Of a stretch of 64,000 nt of DNA, positions 10,638-23,543 are shown piece after piece. Under the pieces are notes generated by a model that was given only the letters and a program-made list of their open reading frames with translations, did not search any database and was not told the origin of the DNA. Positions within the stretch are counted from its first letter, which is position 1. The number at the start of each line of letters is the position of its first letter. The position numbers and the translations under genes were made by a program. The stretch is from Conus ventricosus (Eukaryota; Mollusca; Gastropoda; Neogastropoda; Conidae), in NCBI GenBank assembly GCA_018398815.1, contig CM031607.1, positions 82,365,698-82,429,697 on the forward strand, written 5' to 3'.

Positions 10638-10817
10638 GGCACATATCAAGGTTAAACACAAGGCCCGCCCCATCCATTTTAAAAGAAAGTTTACCTAACC
10701 CTGAAGAAAACGATCCCGTTATAAGCGCCCACAGCCAGGAAAGCATTCCAGAAAGCACTCCACCTGTTGATCTACCTCCACTGACCGTACACTGCGAAAC
10801 GACGCCCTAGTTGTGTT
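10638..10817 (+). other. Pro/Ser-rich tail region after P2
   Basis: Reads in shifting frames as a proline-rich segment (GPPHPF, PPVDLP), also present after P2 in copy B. It could be a small separate frame or a read-through tail; no start codon decides this. Confidence 0.35.
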
Positions 10818-12026
10818 TTTAATTTTACTGGATTAGCCATACTTTATTTTTACTAAAAATTAAGCCAGCAGTAGCACCCCTAACGTCCACAGATGGTCGG
10901 CCCATATAACAGCAACTTTGCCTATAGTAGACAAAACCCAACTACAACCACTACCTATTTATGGCAGGAGAGCCTCAAGCGCTTTGGCAGCTAACTTCAT
11001 TAATAAGTTTGCTAGATGATGTAATTGTTTTTCTAATCCAACTTTTACCAGGTGGAGGCGTTGGAGGCATACTGCGCCCGGTTGGTGCACTGCCGGTTTA
11101 AAAGCAAAAACGAGTGTAGAGATAGCAAATCCAACAGCCGTTAATATGTCACTCTTGTAATTCCCCTCTTCTTGATAGAGTCCTTATTCTTTCAGTAAAC
11201 GTAGTTGCTTTCTAAGTACTCTCTTTATAGTTTCTTTGAATTGGTTATTTGTGGGTTTGGATTTCTTGGGATAGAACCCACTTCAAACTGTCCTTCCCTT
11301 TCGCCCATTAACTTCTGTATTTTCTGCTGCATCTAGCCTTTTCTTTCTCGCCCTAAATTCGGGTTATCATCTGCTCAGCGAGTTTATTTTTTCTTTTCCC
11401 TAACTTTATCTATCTTACTAAGTTTTGCTCGTGCTGTGCATTAGTTCTTCTCTTATTGTTGTAAAAGCGGCCTTAAGGCCCCAGATGTCGCGGCCTGGCA
11501 ATGAGGATCAATCAATTGTTTCTAATGTTTTCTGACTGTCTCCTCACTTAACTCGTTTCAATTTCTGCTATCAGTTCATCTGCTGTTTTGATTTAAATCT
11601 TGGAAGAGGTATGTTATCTATTTCAGATCGTGTTGGCAGCCTCCACCCCAAGTTCTGTAAAACGACTCGCGAACGTCGGCTCTAAACTCTAAAAGGTTTA
11701 ATTGTTCTGCCTTGGCAATAGGAAGTTTTCGCATTATTGTGCTTAGTTAAAACTTTGTTTGGGTGTTTGCCGTGATGTACTGTTCCACAGGCCTCCTGGC
11801 ACAGTATTTATAGCAAAGGCCATCAACTTCCTCAAAATCGTTTTGGATTCAACTACTTCTGGTAGCTCTCGTCCATGTTCTATAGAATGATTAAGGCGTT
11901 GTAGCAATAGTTCTTGACGTTTGTCTAGGGAGTAAAGGCCCGTCCTTCAAGCTTCTTCTTGCAATGCGGGGCCTCTTCTCATCTTCTTCGTCAATAGGAT
12001 CAATTGCCGTCAAATCTTTCAGCCAT
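10818..12026 (-). pseudogene. Polinton protein P3 (copy A): coiled coil with hydrophobic C-terminus
   Basis: The start ATG at 12026 corresponds exactly to that of copy B (38054). Heavily frameshifted, but acidic N-terminus, Leu/Glu-rich coiled-coil centre and hydrophobic tail can be followed against B. See the B copy for the domain layout. Confidence 0.65.
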
Positions 12027-12061
12027 ATTTTTTATTTAAATTCTTTTTTGTTTTAGAAAAA

Positions 12062-13375
12062 ATGTACTCATTACGGTTTGTGACCTCGATCCATACAGAA
12101 AAGAGAGGACCCATGGCGTCGTTTAAAAGGTATAAGGCTGACTGTAATTAGTGTTTAAATACTCTCAAACAGTTCAGCCTGGGCAAACTTTAATAGTTTT
12201 GTTCCCTGATCTTGGCGCTGATGATGTTATTATGCCAGGCACCGCTTAAACTATCATTTAAATTAGTATTACATCGGCGATCTAATGCTATGGGTTGTTG
12301 CTAATTCAGGCAGGGCCTTCGTTAATATTATCGTAATTACAAACTGGGAAGGCAGGGAGAAACGTCTTTGCACTAAGCGTTTAGCCATTTTTGCCCTTTA
12401 TTCTGATTTATGGCTGCCTAAAAATGAAAGAAAAAGAGGAAAGTTTATCCGGGAATACAACGCCCCAAACGGTCTCAAAGCACAGGCTTACAGCGGAGGA
12501 TGCAAAAAAATGATGTTAAAAGATGCGGTAGTAGCAGAAGCATTTTGGCAACAGATTTTACATCCCTCTGGAATTTTGAACTGCTAAGAGATATGCCAAT
12601 ATTACAAGGCGCACTAAAAGAAAAACTTACTTATCATCTTGACATTTAACCCTAGCGGGCTCGGTCGTTCTATCTGTAGCCTTTAGCCTAAATACGTGGT
12701 AGTGACCTCTCTTTGAGTTTGACGTTGTTTACTAACCCGAACTGGCCAGAACAATCTTAACCCCGTATAAAAATAAAACAGTTACATTTATTATGAAACG
12801 TTATACACGCCTTCAGAAAATTAAAAACAAGCGAGACACTCTTTGGAACATACATCTAAATCACTCTCTGAAGTCTTTAAAAGGAATTTTGTTCTTGGTT
12901 TACTGAAGGAACAACTCCCTTTTCAGAGAGATCAGAAGCGTTTTTATAATCCAAAATTGAGAAGGTTTTGACTGGCAATAAATGGCAAGTTGATCAGTTT
13001 TATTCAGGGCGCGGACTTTTACCTCACCAACACTTGATGAAATAGAACGTTATTTGCTGGAGGTAGGCAAAGAGATCCTGCAGTTGATCGTGTATGTAAA
13101 AAACTTCGCCTTTATGATGAGTGCCTTGACGACTTACTTATATCCAAATTTGGGCTGTGGCTGGATTTTAGATCTACATTTGACAACAGGTTGTTGGAAG
13201 TGGAGAAAGGATAGGGCAAGGACGGTATAAATAAATATTCACCAAGAAAGCAGACGGAAACACGGTCCAAAATAAAAATGCATGTTTTAGGTTTGTGGAA
13301 TGCTCCGGTTAACAATGAAGAAGAAAACAGGCTAAAAGACGCGGCTTAATAAAATGTAGAAGAAATATTTCTAAT
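12062..13375 (+). pseudogene. Polinton protein P4 (copy A), capsid candidate
   Basis: ATG at 12062, 35 bp from the divergent P3 start. Pieces such as LYSDLWLPK, a NAPNGLK block and an FYNPKLRRL-like block match copies B and C. Frames change roughly every 100 bp. See copy C for the best-preserved version. Confidence 0.65.
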
Positions 13376-13379
13376 AAAA

Positions 13380-14015
13380 CAGATGGATAGCTTGAAGTTT
13401 CTTCCTAAGATCCGCATGTTCTCTCATCTGTCGGGATTACTGGGTGTGGGGAAACTGTCTTCGTACTTGATTTGTTACAAACAATTACGGTTTATACGAG
13501 TACATTGTTATATTTCTGCACAACCATTAAGCCACAACAATGTCCTTACAAAGAAAGGAAGTTATTTGGACCGACGAGGACTATCTATTTAGTTGCTCCT
13601 AGCGCCAAAACTGGAGAGCGAACTGTTTAGAACATTACTATAGGCTAATTTGAGGGACTGAAAACGCTGTTTATTATTGCTGACTGTTCGGTGCACGTGA
13701 CATTGTTAAAAAAGAAAAAGCTCTCTCAAAGTAGCCTTTAGTGGACGTCAACGCCTAGTTTCTGTGTGGGTCTTAACCTCAAAATTACAATGCTGTCTTA
13801 AAAGACTTTAGCTCGCAGTTAAAATCAGTTGTATTATTATACACTAAGGACCGCCCCCCCCCCCCCCCCGGCACAAAGGATCGGTTTGACGAATGGTTTA
13901 AGTTAAAATTATATAATAAGGACAAAGATTGGAGCTAACAAAACATAAAAGAGCAGTTAGAAAAATTTAAAACACGCTAAGCTATTGCTTACGGAATGAC
14001 CCCCCAAGTTCAATA
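13380..14015 (+). pseudogene. Polinton ATP (copy A): packaging-type ATPase remnant
   Basis: GLLGVGK, a mutated Walker A, near 13435 and a FIIADCS version of the Walker B block near 13670 align with the intact motifs of copy C. A run of about 19 C residues at 13853-13869 replaces the segment that in copy B joins two conserved halves. It is clearly non-functional as read. Confidence 0.65.
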
Positions 14016-14080
14016 CGTTTGTTTATTGTAGATTGTTTATAACAATTTGTTTATTATATTTTTATATTAAAAAAAAAAAG

Positions 14081-14630
14081 AATGTCTCGCGGGCCAGAAT
14101 CAGAAGCGCAGCAGCTTCCTAAATGCACTGCAGTAGAGCTAAGACTTAGCAGACACAACTGCGTTTGATCTAATAGGAGTGCCAGGAAATGTTTATGGAT
14201 TTGAAGTATACAGCGGACGGGAGGTTTTAAACGAACGAAATTGACAGAAAAAAACGGCAGCAGCATCCTGCCTAAGAAGAGATAGAGATTTAAGAGCAAA
14301 CGATTTGGCAAGTGATACAAACTTCATAAAAGAGAGAATGCTTGGCGGTGCTTCTGAAATTGACTGGATTTAAGGTTTGAATAACGAAGCCCATGTAGAC
14401 TATGATAAGAACAACAATTTTTAGAAACGCCTTAAATGAAGGGCCCATTCTTGTAGCCTTGTCCCAGGAACACGACAGAAAAACAGCTTGAAATAAACTA
14501 AGCGGGGTTCAGAATATGTGCTACAGAGAAAGAAAGGCCTCTTAGCTTGAAGCTCCAGTGGGGGGGGTGCACCGTCGGCTTAGAATTTACCCCAAAACTA
14601 GAATCACTACCTAGGCAAATGACGATGATT
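14081..14630 (+). pseudogene. Polinton protein P5 (copy A)
   Basis: The N-terminus MSRGPESEAQ matches MSRGPEESG of copy C, and the downstream VELRL and GFEVY pieces can be followed in changed frames. It lies directly after ATP on the same strand, whereas in C the P5 gene precedes P6 and ATP. An A-rich run ends 2 bp before the ATG. No function is recognised. Confidence 0.55.
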
Positions 14631-14994
14631 TTACGTTCATTTATTACTTCGTTCTTTCCCCACACATAAATCCCTCCCTTCTATAAAACTATTCATCACC
14701 AAACCTTCATCACCCCCTATTTCATTCTCCCCATATACATCTACCCCCCCCGCCCCCCCCCATAAACACCATCGTTATTTCCATACCAAAAAAACGCCCC
14801 CCCCCCCCGCCACGCCCCCATGAAATAATCCACCCCCCCCCTCCTCGCCCATCACTCCCCCCGCCCCACACCCACCCCGCCCCCGTCCTCACTCCATACC
14901 CCCCCCATCGGCCCCCCCTTGACCCAACACCCACGACACCCACCCCCCCCCCCCCCCCCCCCCCTCCACAACACGTGATTGGACCCTTATTTCA
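14631..14994. repeat. C-rich low-complexity block inside Polinton A
   Basis: From 14722 to 14965 the plus strand is mostly C with CA/CCCC runs, ending in more than 20 C. The glycine/valine-rich minus-strand frame is its shadow. It sits exactly where P6 or the end of P5 might be expected. Confidence 0.8.
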
Positions 14995-15690
14995 TTAAGT
15001 ATGTTGATTTATTGCGTTTTTAATCTTGTTGATGAAGTTGCTGCCAGAAGGATTACTAAAGAAGATGTGTTAAGATATGTATAAGATTAATTTAAAAAAT
15101 AATCTAATTTAAAAACTGGAGGTTAACAGTTTAGGTTAGAAGCATAATAACTGATACTTCAAAAGGAAATTAGAACGCGCTTAGATAAGTATAGGATTCT
15201 TGAAAAGAAATATGCTAAAAAAAAAACACAAAAAGGGGGCTTTAAATATCTTTTTATGTATTTACTGGGCTCATTCACGCTGTATCTAGCGTAAGTGCTG
15301 GGGTCCTGGCATTGCTGTTTTAGCCAGTGGGGTTGGTGCGCCAGTCTCGTTCGCGTTAGGGGGTCTCGGGTTAGCGTTTAGGGCGCCGTTGTCTATGGTT
15401 GTAAGTGCTGTTTAAAAAATATCCTAAATTACAAAAGCACATGCCATTGTGTCCCTAGCATCAGCAACACTTGAGCTCATTAAGATTAAGAATAAGCAAA
15501 ATATACAGGATTGAAACATTACAGACGAAGAATTCAAAAAGCTTTTATGTGTCGATGGCGGACGATTACAGCCGACAGAAAATTGAGCTTCAAAAGGAGT
15601 GGAGAGGAAAGACGATTACTTCACGACAGGTAGTCACTGACCGCACTTAAACAGAACATTGGAACAAAACAAACACACGATCGTTTAACG
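14995..15690 (+). pseudogene. Polinton protein P7 (copy A): coiled coil with hydrophobic centre
   Basis: Frames shift, but an Arg/Lys-rich helical stretch (RILEKKYAKK), a Gly/Ala/Leu-rich hydrophobic segment (around 15290-15390) and a helical NITDEEFKK-like block (about 15515) align with P7 of copy C in the same order. Confidence 0.55.
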
Positions 15691-16859
15691 AACTAGGCTT
15701 AAATGGTTTACGGACTTAAACCGCCCCAGGACGAATGATCGGCCAAAAGAATTAGCGGCCCGTCTAATATTGATTGCACCACCACCGTTGATTCACTGCG
15801 GTGGCTTACAAGGCGGCCAGTTTGATCGCGGGGCCCCCCAGAGTTTTGTCGTCTGCTTGTAGCACATCGCACTTTTACAAAAGTTTGTCCACGGGTTTTC
15901 GTTTGAGACATTTTTTCGCAATTGAGTTGACTGATTCTGCTTCTGAAAATTTTCTTCACCGGAAGAACCGTGACAAAAAATCTCTGCGCATGTCTAGCCT
16001 CATTAACCATGATCAAATCGAAACAAACATTTGTGAGTTACGCATGTGCTGGCCTTAGTGAATACAATACCTTGAGGAAATCGAAACAACATTTGTAAGT
16101 GCTCATGTGCAAATATAAATTAGGATAATGAAATCGAGCTTTGTCTAGACATGGTACGGACTACGGGATCTTACAAAGAAGTAGAGCAATCAAGACGCAA
16201 GATAGATTGCGTCTACTTAAGAAATATCTTCGTTACAAAAATTAACAATGAGTATTTCCGATTCGCAAATCGCAGTCCCAGTGAAGGCATAGCGTCAGGT
16301 CAGCGTTAGGTAGAAGCCGGCAGGTAGTTATTGATTTTTGCTTCTCTACCTACCGACATGTGGTGTGGTGCTGTGTGTGGTGTGTGTGTAGTGTGTGTGT
16401 GTGGGTGTGTGTGTGTGTGGCTATAAGCGGTGTTATTGAGCGTGAGTGGGCACTGATGTTTTGCAGATTTAATTTACAATTCATTTTTATTATTTATTTT
16501 AGATTTATAAATGTTGCCGACTCGCGAATCTGATTTAAGAATTGTAATGATATTTGACGAAAAATGAAATTATTAAACATTGATTTTTAGTGAATTTGGG
16601 TTTGAGATGATTATAGACAATATAATAAAAGATAATAGTGAACTATTTAGCAAAGCAATCAAAGTGATAATCATTGACTGTAGTGATTCAGAAAAAGCTA
16701 AAATATTGAGCGGGTGTTATTGTGAAGTTACACGTGTCTTGAACGTTTGCGGCACGGGTTGAAAGAATAAAAAAGCATGTTTTACTTACTTTGATATACA
16801 TTATATTTTTTTTAATCTACGTAATATTTTGACGTTAAAAAAATGAGCCTCACAAACAT
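15691..16859. other. No gene supported; short GT repeat
   Basis: Frames at 15801-16058 (+), 15708-16016 (-) and 16580-16762 (+) show no family resemblance and no counterpart in copy C, where P7 and POLB are nearly adjacent. This 1.2 kb may be an insertion into the element. A GT-rich patch lies at 16363-16425. Confidence 0.5.
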
Positions 16860-19800
16860 GTCTGGTTTGAAAAACTGGCCAGCCGGGCGCACTGGTGAAA
16901 GGTTAGCGGCAGACAATTATCCAATTGTTTACGAGTAGACTGGACCACATCCAACCCACAAATGCTCATGAACAGGAGCACGCTATCTCTAAAATTCCAG
17001 AGACTCTTTCAGATGGAAACGCCCCAGTACAACGTGTTGTTGGCCGTTCTAATTGATTTTATAACCCTGATGGATGATGTTGGCATGGGTGTCTGGGTTT
17101 CAACAAGCGAAAGAAGTTATTCTCTATCGCGACTTTAATCTAATGGGCGGACTACATGCTTACACAGTTTTAACCATGCAAGTGACGAAGCAAAAGTTAG
17201 GAGGTTCTGGTCTGGTCGGAAGGGACAGTCCTCTTGAATTAAATTGAGGACCACACAAAGTTCCATCCCATAGTTGGGCAATTTTCACTTCCCCCTCCCA
17301 AAAGAGTTAGTTTTTCAATCGAGAAGTCGTTAAACATAAAAAAATCTGACAAATGTGTTTTAGTGGTGCGTGTGTTTTAGCACATTTACATCCTGTTAAC
17401 ACACGAACGCAGAAAGAGTATTAATTATGAAGCATTACAACAGAGCTTAATTTGATAAGGATAACCCTTTCCAGTGCGTATAGTAGAAAGTATATTTCAG
17501 TTTGAAAGAGCAAAAACAAACCAATCACCGTATACTTTACACAAGGTTGTCGAAGATAATATAGTGCCTCTAGGGTTTTTCCCAACGCTCCCACTTTAGG
17601 CCGATTCACTTAACAAACAGTAGATTTGATCCTGTTTGAAGATGTACAAAGAGTCATATATGTATTATCAGAACAATAAGGCCGACTTATGGCCTATACG
17701 TCAAAGACTCTCCTATACAAGGGCTTTTGTAGAAGATGTTTGGTCAGAACTCCCAAATTATAGAGCAGCTGCCGTCATAGAACCCATTGTACAAAGTTTT
17801 GTGACTGTGAACAAACTCCTCAACCTAAACCAGGTCTAAAGTTAGTTTTAAAAAATGACACAAATGGCAGATGAGCCCCGTTACGTGGTTTTATGCTGAC
17901 TATGAATCAATCTTACCACAGTACTATGGCCCGCAACAGCATGAACATAAAAACACACCTTATTAACCCACCATCAAGATTGTCTTAGCGTTTATTGTTG
18001 TTAGGGCAGGACGGGGGGCACACACAGCCAGAGATTACAGAGGCCCCAACGCAGCTAGTAGATTCTTAGATCCAAATTAAAACAACTTCGCCATCAGTAA
18101 TCAACCAACTAAATCTGTCCGACATTGTTTATGACTTCTGAAGAATCAAGAACGCTATAAACTCATCTACACACTGGTGGATTTGCAATAAAGAATTATT
18201 AGGCACGCAGATTAAGAGACCACGATCACATTACTGGAAAGGTTTCAGAGGGGCAGCCACACAACATTGTAATCTTTCTACCTACGGTTGACCCTAAGAC
18301 ATGGAAACTGCTATCTTCTTTCATAACTTACGGGGCTGGGGCTACGATTTCATTTTATCATGCAAGCAGTTGACATTGAATATCAGAGGGATACCTGATT
18401 GCACAGTCTTCAGAAAGTACATGACTTTTCCTCTTGGCACTCTTTATCCTTTTATGACTCTGCCCAACAATTATGGCTAGTTTAGATAAGTTCGCAAGGA
18501 TCTCTACAAGACTTTCCAATAACTAAACAATACTTTGATCCACTTTCGTGCGCACAGGCGTTTGATCTTATGGAATACATGAAACTCGCGGGACAGGTTT
18601 GACGAAGACTCACTTCTCCGAAAGGCAGCTCTTCATTTTTAGTCTTAGAGGTAAAGACATAACCGGACTCTGAATATGAATACGCTCAGAAAGAAAAGCC
18701 TGGACAGAATTACACTGTGTGAAACGATGGGCGGACTAGCATGATCCTAATTTATTGGCTGACGTAAGTGTGTTTATTGGCAGGGACGTTCTTTCAGATT
18801 CAGATCTTCATGCAGACACATTACCACTTAGACTCATCTACATTACATCTCTGCCCAGCGGTTATCTGGGACGCCTTCAAAAGTTTACAAACATTGGATT
18901 GACTTAATTTTGATCTACCCACACTTCAACTGATTGAAGATGGTTTGTTTAAGGGGAGGCATAGCATGCGTCACATCCTTACTGGCAAAGCCCACCAACC
19001 TATATTTAGCCGACTATGACCCTGCATTTTAAACCATTAACTATTTATGTACTTAGGACGCCAACAATCTGTTTGTGGGCTATGAGTTCAACCACTTCCC
19101 ACTGAGAACTTTACAATGCAAAAGGGCCTCATAATGTTAATACTGTGTTGAGTCGTGTTGTCACAGCTTTACGGCTGATATCCAATAGGATATCTTGGAG
19201 GTTTAGACTTAGAATATCCTTATGAAACTGCATTGACCTTCAAACGATTACCCCCTAGCCGCAGGAAAGATTAAAGATGGCCCTAGTGAACCGTCGAAAT
19301 TGTCCCAATCTTTCGGAATAAAACTAAGGTATGTTGTTGTCATACACACTCCTACAGTTTTATTAAGACACGAGACTTAAACTGGACTGCTGTTCATTAG
19401 AATCATTGCTTTGATCAAGGAGCCATTTATGAGACCATACATCAAGAAGAACACTGATCTTAGAACCAAGCACTGAAGCTTCAGAAAAAAGGACTTCTTT
19501 CAATGATGAAAATAGCTGTTTTGGCGTAAAAACTATGGAGCACGTAACACAATCGCAAAGATGTTAAATTAGTTACAAAAGAAAACAAGGCAATTAAGTT
19601 TGGCCTCTAAACCCAACTATCAAGACTTCAGAAAATATACAACGACAGCCTGGTTGGTATTATGATGAAGAAAAAAAGATGTTAAGTTGGGACCTGCCGG
19701 GTGTTTTCTGGCTTTACTGTATTTAAGTTGTCAAAGTTATTAATGTTAGAATTTTGTCCGACTACTTTAAACCATCTGTCCCAGAAGCAGAGTACTTTAC

Positions 19801-20290
19801 ACAGACACTGACTTTTTATTCTAGACGTTCCCACAGAAGAACTTCTATATGGATTTAGAACAGAAGTAGCTAAAGGAGTTGATGGGTGGTTACGACACTT
19901 CGACATCCAAAAGACAGTCCTTTACATTCAACCTGTGAACAAGAAGTGATTTGGAAGATGAAGGATGAGCTGATGGGACAGTTATTAAAAAGAATATGTG
20001 GGTTGCGGTTCAAAGATGTATAGCGTTGCTAGCCAGACTTTCTGACCAGTGCCAAAAAGCTAAGGGCATAAGTTAAAGAAGTTCTCAAAAAAATATCTCT
20101 CCGATAAACTGCAAGCAAGCTCTCTTTGAAAACAAAGTATTTCATACACAAATGTTTAATCTGCGCTCTACTCTTCATCAAATAGTAAACTCAACTGCCG
20201 TTAACACGAATCGCTAGTCTCTAACACTAACAAGAGACTTACGTCAATTCCGGAGTTTTCATATTGCTGTAGGGCATTGGAAAACTTTAA
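16860..20290 (+). pseudogene. Polinton POLB (copy A): protein-primed family B DNA polymerase remnant
   Basis: Segments in all three plus frames align with POLB of copy C in order. They are the N-terminal VLLAVLIDF block (about 17030), the exonuclease region YADYESI (about 17900), RGPNAASRFL (about 18040), the LGRQQSV remnant of motif A (about 19055), LDLEYPYE (about 19205) and the VKLVTKENKAI block after motif B (about 19560). The catalytic YTDTDS is scrambled (TQTLTFYS near 19800). Stops occur every 20-40 codons, so no active product is possible as assembled. Length, about 3.4 kb, equals copy C. Confidence 0.75.
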
Positions 20291-20605
20291 AGATTAACTC
20301 TGGACTTGTACTTAATTGTCCTTAACAAGACCTTAACGAAGAGCCTAACTTGTACTTGAACTTAAGAACCTAACTGTACTTTAACTTAATAACCTAACTT
20401 GTACTTACTTAGAACTAACTGGTACTTACTTAAGAACCTAAACTGGTACTTACTTAAAGAACCGACCTTGTACTTACTTAAGAACCTAACTTGTACTTAC
20501 ACTTTACTAGTATTACTTGCACTTAACTTTTAAAGTACCTTCTATAATAACATAACTTGTACTTATTTAGTCTTAACTTGTACTTTATCTAGTTTCTTAA
20601 AAAAA
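20291..20605. repeat. Degenerate tandem repeat of about 21-24 bp
   Basis: Roughly ten imperfect units built on AACTTGTACTTACTTAAGAAC follow POLB directly. Copy C has no such array after POLB. Confidence 0.85.
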
Positions 20606-20619
20606 CTATTACAAAGAAA

Positions 20620-20954
20620 ATGGGTCTAATGCAGGAGGTTGCTCTTTTTTTGCAGAGACTGGGTCTTCTTCTTTTTGGCTTTGTGGGGGTTTTTGTAACT
20701 TTGCTGCTAAGTATGGCGTTAGACATTTGTATGCTAAAACTCCCACAACAACAAAACAGCGGCAAATAATAATAACATCCATCTTATTCGTTTTGATTGT
20801 GATTGTTGTGTTGTTAATGGCGGCGTTGGGTGCTGGTGGCGATGCGTATTACTATCTAACAATTTTTGTTTTTGTGATTGCGTTTGATTTTTCAGTCTGT
20901 TCCCTTCAGCTAGTTTACGCCCAGCCTCACACGTCCAGGATTTTTAGGTCTTAG
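20620..20954 (+). CDS. Two short overlapping hydrophobic frames
   Basis: A 49-codon frame (20620-20769) has one long hydrophobic helix (FGFVGVFVTLLLSMALDI). A second, in another frame (20727-20954, 75 codons), has a strongly hydrophobic helix (ILFVLIVIVVLLMAALGAG). They may be one membrane protein split by an indel, or chance. No family recognised. An A-rich run precedes the first ATG, as for other genes of this element. Confidence 0.3.
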
Positions 20955-22559
20955 TAACATTACTCATTGTGGCACATTCACTTGCTCCTGCGGTACATTC
21001 ATTGTGGCTCCTGCTGACGTCCTCGAGTCTTCTTCTTCTCCTGATCGCTCATTTTTTTTATTGCGATTTAAATTTAATCTGATCAAAATTAATATGATTA
21101 AACGTATTAACCCCATGTAAATGGGCACAACAATCGTTCAAACTGTTTAATAATGTCACATGTAGAGTTTTCTAGGGAACTTGTTTAACACGGATCTTGT
21201 GATTAAGTCGTATTTTAAATCTTCTTCTGAATCAACGGCGCCAACCTTGACTTACTAACTTAGCATATAAACTTAATCCTTGTCTTGACCCAAGATCTAC
21301 CATTTTTTGTTTTTTTTTTTTTGCCTAGCTGTGCTTCGTTACCTAGTATAGTACTCTCAACGTCTGCTGAGTATGAGCAGTTGCTTGAATCTGTTCAATA
21401 CTCAGCTCAACGCCTAAAATACTTGTCTAGTTGTCCGCACGCGCCAGAGAATTATAATCATTCTTTATGACAGTTGTCTACGGGGTAGTCTGCCTGCTCC
21501 TACACTTTACTAGTTCGTAACCAAATCCATTTTTAAAAGCAATAAAAAAAAAATTATATAATACTTTTAAACATGAGTTTTAAACGCTGGTTAATTATGC
21601 AGGGCCTATCGTTGGATGTTATAGTCTATTCAACCTTGCAAAATGTTTGATAGGGATAAAAACGCCCACAGGGAAAAAAAGGATAGATGAAGATTCGCCA
21701 AAACTCGTTGCAACTTTTTTTTTCGCTTTAACAACAAAAAATTCTATGATTAAAAAGACATAGGACAGCCTTTCGTATTATGATTATTTAATTATTTTTT
21801 TAGTTCATAAAAAGCTGAGTGAAAAAAGATGATCAATACGATTTACCATTGCTGTAATTAGCGGCCTTAGTATCGGCTATAGTGTGTTAGCAAAAAAACT
21901 GTGTTTCGAATGAAACCGGCTGTCTGACCTAGGAAGGTTAGACCATTGAGGATGTTGTTAAGGTTATAGTTGTAATTACTGCCAGGAATGACGTCAAAAG
22001 ACTTTCTTGTTGCCAAGTGGATTATCCCAGAAAATATTAGTTCATGAAAGATTAATCTAGAAATTATTGATTTATCAAAGATGGCGGGAGTAGTTAGATG
22101 GTGGGAGGAGCTATTGTTAATGCCTTGGCCTTCTTGGAAGCAATAATATGTTTAGTAAATTAAGGTCTGATGAAGAGAGGAAGAGAACGTCCTACAAGGC
22201 ACTAGAGCAGATTTAGCTAAGGCATGAGGCCGCTTATTGAGACCAGGAGGATTGCTCACTTAGCCTTATTATAATAAAAGTTCAGGGACCGGGCCATGCA
22301 GAGCACACCATTTACAGACGTTGATGAGGCAATGAATAGTATTACTTAGTGACAGGGAAAGACGTTTCTAAATTGCCGCCTCCAGAACTGTCTGACTTAT
22401 ATGAACCATCGAAGAACAGAACCATAGCCAGAAATTGGTTATATTGTGGGTGTGCTTAAGGGAGCAATCTATATTTTGCACAACCATCTTAAAAACACAA
22501 TTAAAATTACAACCCAGTCATTTCTTATAGGACAATACGAAGTCCCAATCCGTTGTCCA
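20955..22559 (+). other. Unassigned interior of Polinton A with coding-like remnants
   Basis: Short stretches look coding (for example GPIVGCYSLFNLAKCLIGIK near 21600 and IEDVVKVIVV near 21945), but no frame exceeds 65 codons and I recognise no family. An element protease, if once present, could be hidden here; nothing supports that directly. Confidence 0.35.
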
Positions 22560-23505
22560 AAATATATTTTTCCTAAAGGCTTATTGGAAAGGAAAGGATG
22601 CTATTGAAAAACTGAGTAAAGCCGCTAGAGTGTCTGGAATCAGATGCGAAAGATGGCTTTCAAACAAGCAATTTGGCCAATATCTTTGGCCCCGCTCCAA
22701 ACGAATAATAAGGCTAGATTGTGAACTCAGTTCCTAATGACACCACCAAGATGGACTTGCTGTCTCTTCCACATGCTAAAGTTAGAAGAAAAAAGTTTAA
22801 GTCTTGCTCTGACAGTTGTTGACATGGCTTCAAGATACAAAAGACGCTGCGCTTTAAGGAATAATAAAGCTCACCTGCTGTGGCTGTGGCTATACAACAA
22901 ATATTACATGCGAGGACCATTAAAGTATCCTCGGCTGAGTCAAGTTGATGATGACAAGAGGTTTAAAGGTTCTGTAACAAACGTTTTTATAAAAATCATG
23001 TTACAGTTAAGAGGGATCCCGGCCACACCATCGATCACAGGCCTAGTAGAAACTTTAATAAGAATCTAGCTGAGCGCCTGTTTACCTATCAGTATCACAG
23101 AGAAATTATGGGCAGAACGCGTAACACAGAATGGGTTAGGAGGTTGCCAGCAGTCTTACGTGCCATGAACAATGAAGAATTTAAAGCAACAGGTCTTAAA
23201 CCAGTAAACGCAATTAAATTAAAAAAAAAAAAAAGCATTACTGAAGATGTACAGGGGACTCAAAAACTCTTGCCGTTTGGACTAAAAGTAAGATACTTGT
23301 ATGCTCCTGGAGAAGCGGAGGGCGATGTTAGAATTAGAGCCACAGATCCCATATGGAGCGTAGATGTATATGAAGTTGAAAGAATTATGAAAACAGATCC
23401 CCCTGTATATTATTTAAGAGAAACTCTCTCTTCAAAAAGCCTGCCCCTAAAAGATCGTTTGTTCGTGAAGAGCTGCAAGTTGTCCCGCCAAACACAGTAA
23501 GTTAA
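22560..23505 (+). pseudogene. Polinton INT (copy A): retroviral-type (rve) integrase
   Basis: The DDE integrase inserts the element. In changing frames I see the AYWKGKDAIEKL helix (about 22577), the first catalytic Asp region MDLLFLPH (about 22750), LTVVDMASRYK (22811-22843), RGPLKYPRLSQVDDDKRF with the second Asp (about 22910-22960), and GLVE with the presumed catalytic Glu (about 23041). The frame 23108-23500 gives the C-terminal part with VRYLYAPGE and a chromodomain-like RATDPIWSVDVYEVERI (about 23335-23385). At least four frame changes break it. It reads toward the right terminal repeat, 38 bp away. In C the integrase tail is on the opposite strand. Confidence 0.85.
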
Positions 23506-23543
23506 AAAATAGTATTTATTTTTTGTTAAACTTTTTTGTTAGC

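Noticed and set aside
14722..14943. Glycine-rich minus-strand frame
   Set aside because: Shadow of a C-rich low-complexity block.
15708..16058. Polinton gene in the interval between P7 and POLB of copy A
   Set aside because: No counterpart in copy C, frames on both strands overlap, no motif; more likely inserted or decayed sequence.
20955..22559. Adenovirus-like cysteine protease gene
   Set aside because: I looked for its catalytic His/Cys context in A and C and saw nothing I could support.
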